Position numbers and translations under genes: made by a program
Origin: an uncultured Cytophagales bacterium
Lineage (GTDB): Bacteria > Bacteroidota > Bacteroidia > Cytophagales > Thermonemataceae
Reading direction: 5' to 3'
DNA: 59,025 nucleotides
NCBI GenBank assembly: GCA_938002655.1
Contig: CALLAC010000011.1
Span: 1 to 59,025 of the forward strand
The notes under the pieces: model-generated
What the model saw: only the letters and a program-made list of their open reading frames with translations
What the model was told of the DNA's origin: nothing
The model's database searches: none
Shown: positions 1 through 9,300 of the stretch, piece by piece
How positions within the stretch are numbered: the stretch's first letter is position 1
How the letters are laid out: the number at the start of each line of letters is the position of its first letter

Positions 1-1100
1 TCGTCCACAATCTTGGCGTATATCTGTGTTGTTTTCAGGTCTTTGTGTCCTAACATTTTGGAAACGGTGTAAATATCTGTTCCGTTAGAAAGTTGCAAGG
101 TTGCGAAGGTGTGGCGAAAACAATGAAAAGTAATGTTTTTAGTTATTCCTGCGGCTCCAATCCATTGGTAAAGGTGTTTGTTATGGTAGGCTGAATATTT
201 CAACCCTTCAAAAACTTTGGTTGTGGGTTCTTTCCTTTCACCCAACAACTTTACTGCTTGTTCTGAAATTGGTAAAACCTCAACGCCTTTGGTTTTCTTT
301 TGGCTGAAATTCAGGAAATACCCTCGCCCCTCAATGTATTCAATTTCACCCCAAACCATTTTTTGAATATCTGAAAACCTTAACCCTGTAAGGGCTGAAA
401 ACAGGGCGGCACGTTTCAATAAATCATTGTTGCACGGGGTTTTTACAAGCGTATTGAGTTCCTCAATAGTTAAGTATTCCCGTCTTGTTTCGGCTACCTT
501 AATGGGGCTTATTTTAGCGTTCAGGTCGGTTTGTAACATGCCGTCCTTATAGGCTTGTTTCAATGCGGCTTTTACCTTATTGAAATACGAAACGACTGAA
601 TTTTGCGAAAGGGTTGTTTTGTTGCTCTTTTGGCTTTTGGTAGTTAATAGGTATTCTTTGAAGTCCTCTAAAAACTTTTCGTTGAGGTCGGCAAACCTCA
701 ATTTTCCGTTTGTAAACGCTTCAATGTAGTTGAGTGCTGAAAACCAATTATCGTGGTTACTCGCCTTGCGTTTGCTCGCTAACTTTCTGAAATACTCAAT
801 AAAACATTGTTCGCCTAATTCCTTTTTACGCAACTGTTCTTTTTCGTATTCGCTGTAAATTTCAGGCTTATTCAAAATGTTTTCCCGTTTTTGGCGTATA
901 CTTTCGCCCAAATACAGGGTTTCAGTATTATGCTGTTTTTCAATGGGTGTTTTGGGCTTCTCAAAAATGTAAAGCCCTAAAAATTCCCTTCTTGTGGGTT
1001 CGCCTGTTTGGGGGTGTGGTATTGCGGGGTAAAAATCTAAATACAGGCTTTGCCGTCCCTTGCTAATTTTCTTTTTCCTTAATGTTACTTTTATAGCCAT
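1..1100 (-). CDS. Tyrosine recombinase (phage-type integrase), 3' end cut by window
   Basis: Site-specific recombinase that would integrate or excise a mobile element by a covalent phosphotyrosine intermediate. I translated it from ATG at 1098-1100 leftwards: 366 codons are visible and the frame is still open at base 1. An N-terminal AP2-like arm and a SAM-like core-binding domain (about residues 95-190) precede the catalytic domain. All catalytic residues of the family are present: R241 (TGLRFSD), K268/K269 (SQKKTKG), H326 and R329 (HCFRH), H352 (LGHKD) and the nucleophile Y361 (TQIYAKIVD). Only a short tail should be missing. The organisation is typical of integrases of Bacteroidota conjugative transposons and genomic islands. 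It lies 34 bp downstream of the HTH gene on the same strand, and a 9-bp repeat cluster fills that gap. The enzyme looks intact; its target site is inferred, not shown. Confidence 0.93.
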   Translation of the reverse strand, partial: MAIKVTLRKKKISKGRQSLYLDFYPAIPHPQTGEPTRREFLGLYIFEKPKTPIEKQHNTETLYLGESIRQKRENILNKPEIYSEYEKEQLRKKELGEQCFIEYFRKLASKRKASNHDNWFSALNYIEAFTNGKLRFADLNEKFLEDFKEYLLTTKSQKSNKTTLSQNSVVSYFNKVKAALKQAYKDGMLQTDLNAKISPIKVAETRREYLTIEELNTLVKTPCNNDLLKRAALFSALTGLRFSDIQKMVWGEIEYIEGRGYFLNFSQKKTKGVEVLPISEQAVKLLGERKEPTTKVFEGLKYSAYHNKHLYQWIGAAGITKNITFHCFRHTFATLQLSNGTDIYTVSKMLGHKDLKTTQIYAKIVD

Positions 1101-1113
1101 TGTCCTTTATGTT

Positions 1114-1139
1114 TAGTTACTAAAGTTACTAAAGTTACT
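1114..1139. repeat. Three tandem AAGTTACT units between HTH gene and integrase
   Basis: The unit AAAGTTACT occurs twice and TAGTTACT once, head to tail, at a 9-bp period. The cluster starts 14 bp upstream of the integrase start codon and runs into the stop codon of the upstream gene. A 9- to 10-bp direct repeat just before an integrase gene suggests a binding site for an excisionase or repressor, or arm sites for the integrase. That role is inference; the repeat itself is directly visible. Confidence 0.7.
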
Positions 1140-1755
1140 CTCTAAAAAAAGTGTCTAAATTTTTTTTGTTCAACTCAAATATTTTGTCAATGATTGGTTT
1201 TGGTACATAGACGTACCAACCTTTTTTTATTTTGGGTATATTTTCCCTTTTGATAAGTTTTTGCAAGGCGGTTTGAGAAATTCCGAACTTTTTTTGTACT
1301 TCACCTATGGTATAACAGTCGTTAATATCAAACGCTCCTGCCTGTTTCCATTCTTTTAAATCCTGTTTTTGCTGTTCGGGTATGTTTTCAATTTCGGGAA
1401 CTTCGTTAAATAGCTTATCAAGGTCGCAACGTCTTACAATGGTTTTTTTTATCAATATGTTTGTTGCTTTCAGCTTTCCCGTATTGATAAGTTTATACAC
1501 GTTTTGACGGGAACAACCTACCAACTTTGAAACATCTGAAACAGTCAAAAACTCTTTTGCTTTCAGCTCCTCAATAGGTTTGTTTTTTATTTGTTTGGTT
1601 TCGGCGTTTGACCTTTGCACCTTTTCGGCTCGTTTCATAGCCTTGTGTGCCAAACTTGCACATCTATGGGAACAGTACTTTGTTACTGTGGTTCGGGCTG
1701 TGAACTCATTACCGCAATACTGACAAATACGCTGAACCTGTATATTACTGCTCAT
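1135..1755 (-). CDS. Mobile-element regulator: zinc ribbon plus two excisionase-type HTH domains
   Basis: Probable DNA-binding excisionase or repressor of the mobile element, 206 residues. It has a four-cysteine zinc ribbon (C11, C14, C28, C32). A MerR/excisionase-like helix-turn-helix follows at about residues 69-117 (LTVSDVSKLVGCSRQNVYK), then a second one at about 147-193 (CYTIGEVQKKFGISQTALQK). Such helix_turn_helix_17 proteins often lie beside integrases in Bacteroidota elements; the combination of a ribbon and two HTHs in one chain is less usual. The gene is read in the same direction as the integrase, 34 bp ahead of it, so the two are probably co-transcribed from the promoter at 1847-1880. 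The protein could act as an Xis, as a transcriptional repressor of int, or as both; the sequence does not decide. Confidence 0.82.
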   Translation of the reverse strand: MSSNIQVQRICQYCGNEFTARTTVTKYCSHRCASLAHKAMKRAEKVQRSNAETKQIKNKPIEELKAKEFLTVSDVSKLVGCSRQNVYKLINTGKLKATNILIKKTIVRRCDLDKLFNEVPEIENIPEQQKQDLKEWKQAGAFDINDCYTIGEVQKKFGISQTALQKLIKRENIPKIKKGWYVYVPKPIIDKIFELNKKNLDTFFRE

Positions 1756-1818
1756 TGTATCTTTTTTTACTGTTTTATCACCCTTGAAAATGTTCCATTC
1801 TGTTTAAAAGTGTGTTAT

Positions 1819-1836
1819 TTTGTAAACTTTGTAAAC
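1819..1836. repeat. Tandem TTTGTAAAC pair upstream of the HTH gene
   Basis: Two perfect head-to-tail copies of TTTGTAAAC lie between the predicted promoter and the start codon of the HTH gene. They lie where an autoregulatory operator would be expected. Their function is inferred. Confidence 0.6.
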
Positions 1837-1842
1837 CAATGA

Positions 1843-1899
1843 GGTACAAATTTACTCAAAAAAATAAAACTTTTCACAAAGGTACAAAAAAGGTACAAA
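1843..1899. repeat. Three copies of GGTACAAA around the HTH-gene promoter
   Basis: GGTACAAA occurs at 1843-1850, 1881-1888 and 1892-1899. One copy overlaps the predicted -7 box and two lie just upstream of the -33 box. The arrangement resembles operator sites for a repressor or arm sites of a recombination complex at the element end. No function is proven. Confidence 0.5.
1847..1880 (-). promoter_or_regulatory. Bacteroidota-type promoter for the HTH-integrase unit
   Basis: On the minus strand a TTTG box (1877-1880) is followed after 22 bp by TAAATTTG (1847-1854), matching the TTTG/TAnnTTTG consensus of the Bacteroidota primary sigma factor. It would give a leader of about 85 nt to the start codon at 1755. 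The tandem TTTGTAAAC pair falls inside that leader. Confidence 0.5.
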
Positions 1900-1944
1900 A
1901 GACAATAAAATAAAACAAAATAAAACAACATAAAAAAAACAAAA

Positions 1945-1968
1945 AAAAGCCTTTTTTTAAAGGCTTTT
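1945..1968 (-). terminator. Hairpin terminator downstream of mnmE
   Basis: AAAAGCCTTT and AAAGGCTTTT form a 10-bp stem with a TTTT loop. On the minus strand it is followed by a long T tract, as expected for intrinsic termination of mnmE, whose stop codon is about 40 bp upstream. Confidence 0.8.
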
Positions 1969-2008
1969 CCACGTTTTTTACTTTTTCGTTTTGCGTTGTT
2001 TTTATTAG

Positions 2009-2026
2009 TTACTTTCCAATGCAAAA
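2009..2026. other. Putative attachment site: conserved 3' end of mnmE at the element junction
   Basis: On the mnmE strand this reads TTTTGCATTGGAAAGTAA, encoding the invariant end FCIGK-stop. The 3' end of mnmE (trmE/thdF) is the integration site of Salmonella genomic island 1 and its relatives, whose 18-bp core, as I recall it, differs from this at about three positions. A tyrosine recombinase unit lies immediately beyond the gene. The second copy of the repeat would be left of the window, so an att site here is inferred. Confidence 0.4.
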
Positions 2027-3382
2027 TTTTGAAAAAATGTAATTCAGCAAGTCTTCGTTGCTTACCTCACCGATAATTTCTCCCAAATGCCGAACAGCCT
2101 CTCGAATATCTGCCGCCAATAAATCCGTTGTAATTGCCGAATCAATATCTAAGAGCACTTTTTGCAGAGATTGTTGCGTTTTGGCAAGTGCTTCGTAATG
2201 CCTTACATTGCTGATAACTATATCTGGATGGTTTATTTTTTGCTCTTTTACAAGCCCAATAAGGGCATTTTTCAGTTTTTCTATTCCTTTTTGCTCTTTG
2301 GCAGAAATACACAAAGCCTTAGGGATTTGTTCAAGTTCGGCAATTTTTTCGGCAGAGAGTTTATCTGTTTTATTGAACAAAATAAAATAAGGTTTTTGCA
2401 ATTTTTGCAATTCTTTTTGCAGAAAATCAAGATTTTCGTTCATTTCCGAGCTATCTATAAGGTATAAAATGAGCGAGGCTTCTTGCATTTTTTGCTTGGC
2501 ACGCTCTACGCCAATAGCTTCAATAGTATCTTGCGTTTCACGCAAGCCTGCTGTATCAATAAATCGGAAACGAGTACCCTCCAGAGTAATTTCATCTTCA
2601 ATAATATCGCGAGTAGTGCCTGCAATATCGGAGACAATTGCCTTTTCTTCTTGTAATAACGTATTGAGTAAGGTAGATTTTCCTGCATTAGGCTTTCCGA
2701 CAATAACCGTAGAGATACCATTCTTGAGAACATTACCCCAAGCAAAAGACTGCAAAAGTTCATTTACATATTGTGTAACATTTTGCAAGAAATTTTTTAG
2801 TTCTGTTCGGTTGGCAAATTCTACATCTTCTTCGGCAAAATCAAGTTCTAATTCTACCAGTGCCGCAAAGCGAATCAGTTCAGCTCTTAATTTTTGGATT
2901 TTCTGTGAAAAGCCACCTCGCATCTGTTTCATTGCAATTTGATGAGAGGCCTGAGAAGTAGCGGCTATCAAATCGGCAACAGCTTCGGCTTGTGCTAAAT
3001 CAAATCTACCATTCAAGAAAGCTCTTTTGGTAAATTCGCCTGGTTCTGCCATTCTTGCTCCTTTGGCAAGTAAAAGTTTCAGAATTTGCTCTACAATATA
3101 TGGCGAGCCATGACAGGAAATTTCTGTGCTATTTTCTTTTGTAAAAGAATGAGGTTCTCGGAAAATACTCACTAAGACTTCGTCAATTATTTCACCATTT
3201 TCGCTCTGAATAGTGCCAAAATGAATGGTATGCGAAGATACCTGGCTTAAATCTTTACCTGAAAAAATTGCATTGGTAATTTCGATAGCTTTTTTGCCTG
3301 AAACTCTAATTACTGCTATAGCTCCTATACCAGCAGGTGTAGCAGGGGCAACAATGGTATCTGTAACTGAATGCCTAAACAT
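2009..3382 (-). CDS. mnmE: tRNA uridine-5-carboxymethylaminomethyl modification GTPase MnmE
   Basis: With MnmG it installs the carboxymethylaminomethyl group at C5 of the wobble uridine of certain tRNAs, in the cytoplasm. At 457 residues it has the family's usual length. The N-terminal tetrahydrofolate-binding domain covers about residues 1-120. The embedded G domain has a P-loop GKPNAGKS at 229-236, a G2 region IAGTTRD, DTAG at 276-279 and an NKTD motif. The chain ends in the invariant FCIGK with catalytic Cys454. It lies 18 bp downstream of the MATE transporter gene on the same strand, and a TAATTTTG box sits in that gap. Its 3' end abuts the mobile element at 1-2008, but the reading frame is complete. 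Confidence 0.97.
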   Translation of the reverse strand: MFRHSVTDTIVAPATPAGIGAIAVIRVSGKKAIEITNAIFSGKDLSQVSSHTIHFGTIQSENGEIIDEVLVSIFREPHSFTKENSTEISCHGSPYIVEQILKLLLAKGARMAEPGEFTKRAFLNGRFDLAQAEAVADLIAATSQASHQIAMKQMRGGFSQKIQKLRAELIRFAALVELELDFAEEDVEFANRTELKNFLQNVTQYVNELLQSFAWGNVLKNGISTVIVGKPNAGKSTLLNTLLQEEKAIVSDIAGTTRDIIEDEITLEGTRFRFIDTAGLRETQDTIEAIGVERAKQKMQEASLILYLIDSSEMNENLDFLQKELQKLQKPYFILFNKTDKLSAEKIAELEQIPKALCISAKEQKGIEKLKNALIGLVKEQKINHPDIVISNVRHYEALAKTQQSLQKVLLDIDSAITTDLLAADIREAVRHLGEIIGEVSNEDLLNYIFSKFCIGK

Positions 3383-3395
3383 TGGATTTTTGAGG

Positions 3396-3403
3396 CAAAA
3401 TTA
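3396..3403 (-). promoter_or_regulatory. Possible -7 box for mnmE
   Basis: TAATTTTG fits TAnnTTTG and lies 14 bp upstream of the mnmE start, overlapping the stop codon of the upstream MATE gene. No good -33 box is visible, so mnmE may also depend on read-through. Confidence 0.35.
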
Positions 3404-4768
3404 CGCAAATTTCAATTTTTCTCTACTTGTAAGATAGAAAAAACGTCCTGTAAGTAGTATGGCCGAAGTAATAAGCCCCAAAGTAAGTCCTAACCATATC
3501 CCTTTTACACCTAAATCGGTGTATTTTCCTAAATAAAAACTTGCAGGAATACCTACTACCCAATAGGCAAAAAGCGTTATCATTGTCGGAATATTTACAT
3601 CGCCAATGCCTCTTAAAATACCAACCCCTACGGCTTGCACTCCATCGGCAAGCAGATAAAAGACGAAAATAAATAGTAAACTTTTAGCTATTTCCATAAC
3701 AGCAAGGCTATTGTTTTTGTAGAGAGCAATAATATTTTCGCCAAAAACTTGTAAAATTACCGAGCAAAGAATCATCAGAAGGCTTACTAGCAATATAGAA
3801 GCCATACCCGAACGCATTACCCGCTCACGACTACCAATTCCCAAAGCTCCTCCTACGGAAATAGCCCCTGCAAATGAAACGCCTGCCGCAATCATATACG
3901 TAATGGTAGCTATGCTCAAAATAATTCCGTGAGCGGCAAGAGCTTCCACCGCCAACCAACCCGAAGCTACCGTACAAAACACAAATACACCTGTTTCAAA
4001 AAAATACTGCAATCCGCTCGGAATACCTAATTTCAGAACCTGCCTAGTTTGCACCTTTATCGAATTGCCCGCCAAAATATTCGGTAAAAAAGACAGAAAA
4101 AAATTAGACTCCAAAACATACACTATCATCAAACAAGCCATTACTACCCTTGAAATCAGTGTAGAAAGCCCCGAACCATACAAGCCCATTTCAGCAAAGC
4201 CCAATCTGCCGTAAATAAGCACCCAATTGAAAAAAACATTTACCAAAAGCCCTACCAAAGTTATCACCATAGCAGGCATCGTAACACCTAAACCATCACT
4301 AAAATGCTTTACAGCTAGAAAAAACATCATCGGAAACATGGAAAAAGCTATTACCTGTAAATAACTTTTCGCCAAATTTTCTACATTTTCTTTTTGCCCA
4401 AACCAATGGAAGTTCCAACTAATAAATAGCAAAAGCAAGGTAAGCAAAAAGCCCAAACTAATAGAAAGCTTCATTCCTGCAAAAAGGTACAAGCCACATT
4501 CCTGCCCCCTACCCGAATTTTTGGCTTTGGCAACTAGCGGCGAAATCGTAGCAAAAACACCTATGCCCAAACAAGCTACCAAAATAAATATAATATTAGC
4601 AATTGCCGCTGCGGCCAAAGGAGCATCGTCACGTAGCTTCCCTACCATGACATTATCAGTCACTCCCATCAACACACTGCTAATTTGTGCTACAATAATA
4701 GGTGAACTAAGCCGTAACATCTTGACGATTTCTCGCCAATACAACCGAATAAAAAAATGAATACGCAT
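3401..4768 (-). CDS. MATE family multidrug/cation antiporter (NorM-like)
   Basis: Integral inner-membrane antiporter of about 12 helices that exports cationic drugs or metabolites using a Na+ or H+ gradient. At 455 residues it has the usual length. The sequence is hydrophobic throughout and shows MATE features: the N-terminal stretch LRLSSPIIVAQISSVLMGVT, a second half beginning near LKLGIPSGLQYFFETGVFVF, and the short linker of the two-fold repeat. It ends 18 bp before mnmE on the same strand, so the two may share a transcript. Substrate cannot be deduced. The start at 4768 gives a short basic N-terminus; a later Met (MLRLSSP) is also possible. Confidence 0.93.
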   Translation of the reverse strand: MRIHFFIRLYWREIVKMLRLSSPIIVAQISSVLMGVTDNVMVGKLRDDAPLAAAAIANIIFILVACLGIGVFATISPLVAKAKNSGRGQECGLYLFAGMKLSISLGFLLTLLLLFISWNFHWFGQKENVENLAKSYLQVIAFSMFPMMFFLAVKHFSDGLGVTMPAMVITLVGLLVNVFFNWVLIYGRLGFAEMGLYGSGLSTLISRVVMACLMIVYVLESNFFLSFLPNILAGNSIKVQTRQVLKLGIPSGLQYFFETGVFVFCTVASGWLAVEALAAHGIILSIATITYMIAAGVSFAGAISVGGALGIGSRERVMRSGMASILLVSLLMILCSVILQVFGENIIALYKNNSLAVMEIAKSLLFIFVFYLLADGVQAVGVGILRGIGDVNIPTMITLFAYWVVGIPASFYLGKYTDLGVKGIWLGLTLGLITSAILLTGRFFYLTSREKLKFA

Positions 4769-4904
4769 AAAAAAGCGATTGTTTGAGTATTATCGCCCTC
4801 AAAGGCAAATATTTTTTTGCTTACTATACAAGGAATGTAAAGTTGTAAGTTTTTTTATAAAAATGCAAAAAAAATTATCAGGGTTTTCGTAAAAACTTTT
4901 TTGC

Positions 4905-6170
4905 TTAAATAATGCGTTTAGTCTTAAAAGCAACTACCTGCAACTTGCCCCCTCGACGAATAAGCAAGTGAAGCGTTTGCTCTTTGGTATCTAAAAGTTC
5001 GTAGATTTGTGAAATATTCAATGAAGAAGTGAAATAATTATTGATAGCCAAAATCTCATCACCTATTTGCAAGCCAGCTTTATAGGCTTCTGAAAGCGGA
5101 TGTATAGCTACAATTTTGTACTCTCGATAAGACTTACCCTGTGAAATTAGTTCTATACCTGAAAAGCCCATATCAAAGTTTTTATTGTATTTCAGATTCG
5201 GCTCCAATATGCAGAGTTGTTGCGAATAACTGAGTGTTATATCAAAACGTTCTAAAATTCCTATTCCAATACTACCATTACGATTGACCCCCTCATTACG
5301 AAAAGCTATCAAAGAGCTATCAGGAAAGGTAGCTAGTACATTGAGCCAAGTAAAATTACCTATCTGAAACTGCTTGATTCGGGCAATTTTACCTAAAACC
5401 ACCCCATTGACCGCCACACCCAAGTTGCTTTCGATATGCTTTTGAGGAAGCTCAATGCCCCTTTGCGAGCCAATATCCAAAGACACCGAATGTCCCGCTC
5501 CTGTATCAATCAGTAAGCGTAAAGGAATGGTATCGTTGCGTTCATTTACATATGAAGCCCCAATATAAGGCTTTTGTCGTTGCAGAGTAATTCTATGCAG
5601 TTGCGAATGTTTGTACTTGGGTAAAATTTTCCTTGTAAAATACTTTGGTTCGTAGACGAGCAATTCTTTTCTGATGTAATCAATTTTTACCACTAAATTC
5701 CTGAAAAAATCGTAGCCTACAATGCCGTGTATTCGTGTACCTGCATACTCGGAAATGTGGTGTAAGCTTTGTGAGCAAACTAAAACATTTTGCCGATGGG
5801 CTACCAAAGCACCTATTCGTAAATGTTGTTTGGGTACAAGGTAGCTTGTAATTACTTCCCCAATCCCTGCTCCTTTTATTATCACTTTTCGTAAGTTTGT
5901 AGTATCTGCTCTCATTATTTGCAAAAAGGCACTATCAATAAAAATACTCGCTCCTACTCCTGTATCAACAACGAAATTCAGTGTATCGATTTGTTCATTA
6001 AGAAATAAAGGCACAACAATAAGATTATTAGCAAGTTGAAAAGGAATTCGTGTAAATTTTCGGTTGGGCTTGGCAAAATTAAACCCACTGCTTAGCTCTT
6101 GGGCAAAAGCAGAAATACCTACACAAAAAAAACAAAAACAAGCAATTTTTAGCATATTTCTAAGAACCAT
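4905..6170 (-). CDS. Secreted retropepsin-like aspartyl protease with C-terminal PDZ domain
   Basis: Probable periplasmic or envelope protease of 421 residues. A signal peptide ends near SAFAQ (about residue 24); a second Met at residue 6 (base 6155) would give a more compact one. There are two aspartyl-protease half domains, each with a catalytic motif: VVDTGVGAS (Asp69) and LLIDTGAGHS (Asp222). This implies an intramolecular pair instead of the homodimer of viral retropepsins. A PDZ domain occupies about residues 335-415 (KAGLQIGDEILAINN). This gag-asp-protease plus PDZ architecture is common in Bacteroidota. The gene is divergent from the M16 peptidase gene with about 110 bp between them. 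The substrate is unknown. Confidence 0.88.
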   Translation of the reverse strand: MVLRNMLKIACFCFFCVGISAFAQELSSGFNFAKPNRKFTRIPFQLANNLIVVPLFLNEQIDTLNFVVDTGVGASIFIDSAFLQIMRADTTNLRKVIIKGAGIGEVITSYLVPKQHLRIGALVAHRQNVLVCSQSLHHISEYAGTRIHGIVGYDFFRNLVVKIDYIRKELLVYEPKYFTRKILPKYKHSQLHRITLQRQKPYIGASYVNERNDTIPLRLLIDTGAGHSVSLDIGSQRGIELPQKHIESNLGVAVNGVVLGKIARIKQFQIGNFTWLNVLATFPDSSLIAFRNEGVNRNGSIGIGILERFDITLSYSQQLCILEPNLKYNKNFDMGFSGIELISQGKSYREYKIVAIHPLSEAYKAGLQIGDEILAINNYFTSSLNISQIYELLDTKEQTLHLLIRRGGKLQVVAFKTKRII

Positions 6171-6263
6171 CTTAAAATCCTATGAGGTTTTTACAAAGCT
6201 CGTAGAGAATCTAGTTGGAAAATGTATGTTTCAGAGAAAAATTACATTTTAGCAATAATTTTT

Positions 6264-6271
6264 TAGCTTTG
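6264..6271 (+). promoter_or_regulatory. -7 box that decides the M16 peptidase start
   Basis: TAGCTTTG matches TAnnTTTG. Transcription would begin about 6-8 nt downstream, only a few bases before the ATG at 6282 but about 30 nt before the ATG at 6306. The latter also gives a more standard signal peptide. Confidence 0.5.
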
Positions 6272-6305
6272 CAAACGTTTTATGAGAAATTCAAAATCTA
6301 ATTTT

Positions 6306-9300
6306 ATGCTACACAAAAAACTTATTTTCTCTGCGTTAGGTTTGCTTGTAGTTTTTGGAACTATGGGACAAGCCAAGTTGGTGCAGAAGGTAACCAAAAA
6401 GGGTAATGAGATAATCATTCCTTACGAAAAGTATGTATTACCCAATGGACTTACGCTCATTATTCACGAAGATCATTCGGACCCGATTGTACACATTGAT
6501 GTTACCTACCACGTAGGTTCGGCACGCGAAGAAATCAACAAATCTGGTTTTGCTCATTTCTTTGAGCACATGATGTTTCAAGGCTCAGATAATGTAGCCG
6601 ATGAAGAGCACTTCAAGATAGTTACCGAAGCAGGTGGAACGCTCAACGGTACTACCAACCGCGACCGCACCAATTACTTTGAAACCTTACCTGCCAATCA
6701 GCTAGAAATTGCTCTTTGGCTCGAAGCCGACCGCATGGGCTTCTTGCTCGATGCCGTTACACAAAAAAAATTTGAAGTGCAAAGAGCAACCGTAAAAAAC
6801 GAACGTGGGCAAAACTACGATAACCGCCCTTATGGCTTGGTGCAAGAAAACATTGCTAAAAACTTATATCCCTACGGACATCCTTATTCTTGGCTTACGA
6901 TTGGCTATGTAGAAGATTTGGACAGAGTTGATGTAAATGACTTGAAAAATTTCTTTTTGCGTTGGTATGGACCCAACAATGCCGTTCTGACCGTAGCTGG
7001 CGATGTAAATCCCAAAGAGGTGGTAAAACTTGTAGAAAAATACTTCGGACCTATTCCTCGCGGACCCGAAGTGAAAAACATGCCTCCTATGCCTGCCAAA
7101 TTAGAAAAAGACCGCTATGTTTCTTTTGAAGATAACTACATTCGTCTTCCTCTTTTGGCAATGGTTTTCCCTGTACCCCAAGCCCGTTCTGCCGATGAAA
7201 CTGCCCTAGATTGCTTGGCAGAAATCCTTGGACAAGGCAAAAACTCTATCCTTTACCAAAAAATGGTAAAAACCCAACAAGCTCTACAAGCCTCTTGCTT
7301 TAATAGTACCAGCGAACTTGCAGGCGAATTCTTTTTCCAAGTTATCCCTTCCCAAGGAAAAAATTTGGCAGAAATGGAAAAAATGCTTCGTGAAGCTATC
7401 GCCGAGTTTGAAAAAAGAGGTGTAACAGATGATGATATCAAAAAATTTGTAGCTCAACGTGAAGCCAATCTCATCAATCGTCTTTCTAGTGTTGCAGGAA
7501 AAGCAAGTTTGCTAGCGGCTTATCAAACTTTTACAGGTAACGCCAATTACATTACAGAAGAATTCAAAAGGCTTCGTAGCCTGAAAAAAGAAGACGTCAT
7601 TCGTGTCTATAACCAATATATTAAAGATAAACCTGCCGTTATTTTAAGCTATTACCCAAAAGGGCAACGCAATCTCATCGCCGCAGAAGATAATTACACC
7701 ATCGATAAATCAGGTTATGTAGCTCCCGACTACGGCTATGCAGGTCTGAAATACAACAAAGCCAAAGATAATTTTGATAGAAGCAAAAAACCCGCACCCG
7801 GTCCTAATCCTGTGATAAAAGTACCCAAAGTATGGCGTTCGGAGCTCAACAGTGGCATTCAGATTTTAGGAACTCAAAACAATGAAATCCCTACGGTTAC
7901 TTTACTTTTGAGCCTAAAAAAAGGTGGACATCTGAACTTGTATCCTGAAAAAGCAGGTACTGCAGACCTTTTGGAAGATATGATGAATGAAGGCACCGAC
8001 AACTACACCGCCGAACAATTTGCCCAAGAACTTGAAAAACTCGGCAGTTCTATTTCGGTAAACGTAAACGACGAAGGATTGGAATTCAGAGTGCAATGCC
8101 TTAAAAAGAATTTGGACAAAACCCTTAACCTTTTTGAAGAACGCCTGTATCGCTCCAAGTTTACGAACCAAGATTTTGAGCGTATCAAAAAGCAAAACCT
8201 ACAAGCCCTCAAAAATCGCCAAACTCAAGCTACTTTTATCGCTTCTGATGTATATGCCAAAGTTTTGCACGGCTTCAAAGAAATTAGAGCCTACGATAAC
8301 GCAGGCACTATTGAAAGCTACGAGCAAATAAGCCTTGATGATGTTCGCTATTTGCACGAAATGGCAAACCTCAAGCCTGGTAAGGTAAGTGGTAATTTGA
8401 TTATTGTAGGCGATATTACCGATAAGGAAATCTTACCTAAACTTACATTCTTGGGCAAAGTAGGCAAAGGTACTCCTGCCGATGATACCCCTGAGGCTCG
8501 TCAAGGTTTCCGTTTTAAATATACTCCAGAACCTATTCAGCCTATTGCCAAAACGCAAATTTATTTGGTAGATAAGCCCAAATCGGCTCAATCTGAAATT
8601 CGTATTGGCTATGTAACGCCTGCTGTCAAGTTTGATGCTCTGGGCGAATCGTATAAAATCAGTTTGATGAACTATACCCTGGGCGGGGCTTTCAATAGCC
8701 GTATCAATCTGAACTTACGTGAAGATAAAGGCTGGACTTACGGAGCAAGGTCTTCGTTCGTAGCAGGCGACTACGATATGCGATACACTGCCAGCGGTGG
8801 TATTAAAATTCAAGCTACCGATAGTGCTGTATATGAGTTTATGAAAGAAATTCGCAATTATGCCGAGAATGGCATCACTGAAAAAGAACTTGCCTTTACC
8901 AAATCTTCTATCGGGCAATCAGAGGCTTTGCGTTATGAAACTCCTTTTCAAAAAGCCACTTTCCTCAATCGTATTCTTACTTACAATCTGCCTACCAATT
9001 ATACCGAAAAACAAAACGAAATCCTAAAAAACATCAGCAAAGCAGAAATTGATGCTCTGGCAAAAAAATATTTGCCCTACAACAATATGGCTATTGTAGT
9101 AGTAGGCGATAAAAATGTTGTGGGCAAAGGACTCATGCGTTTGGGCTATCAGATTACAGAATTAGATGTAAATGGTAAAGTGTTAGTTGAAGACTTAGCC
9201 GAAGCCGAAGCCAAGAAAGCTCGCTTAGAAGCCGAAAAAGCCGAAGCTGAAAAAGCTCGTTTGGAAGCTGAAAAAGCCAAAGCCGAAACTGAAAACCAAA

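Noticed and set aside
1815-2024. Small basic frame at the end of mnmE
   Set aside because: It reads through the A/T-rich terminator and repeats and overlaps mnmE; its Phe/Lys-rich translation is a composition effect.
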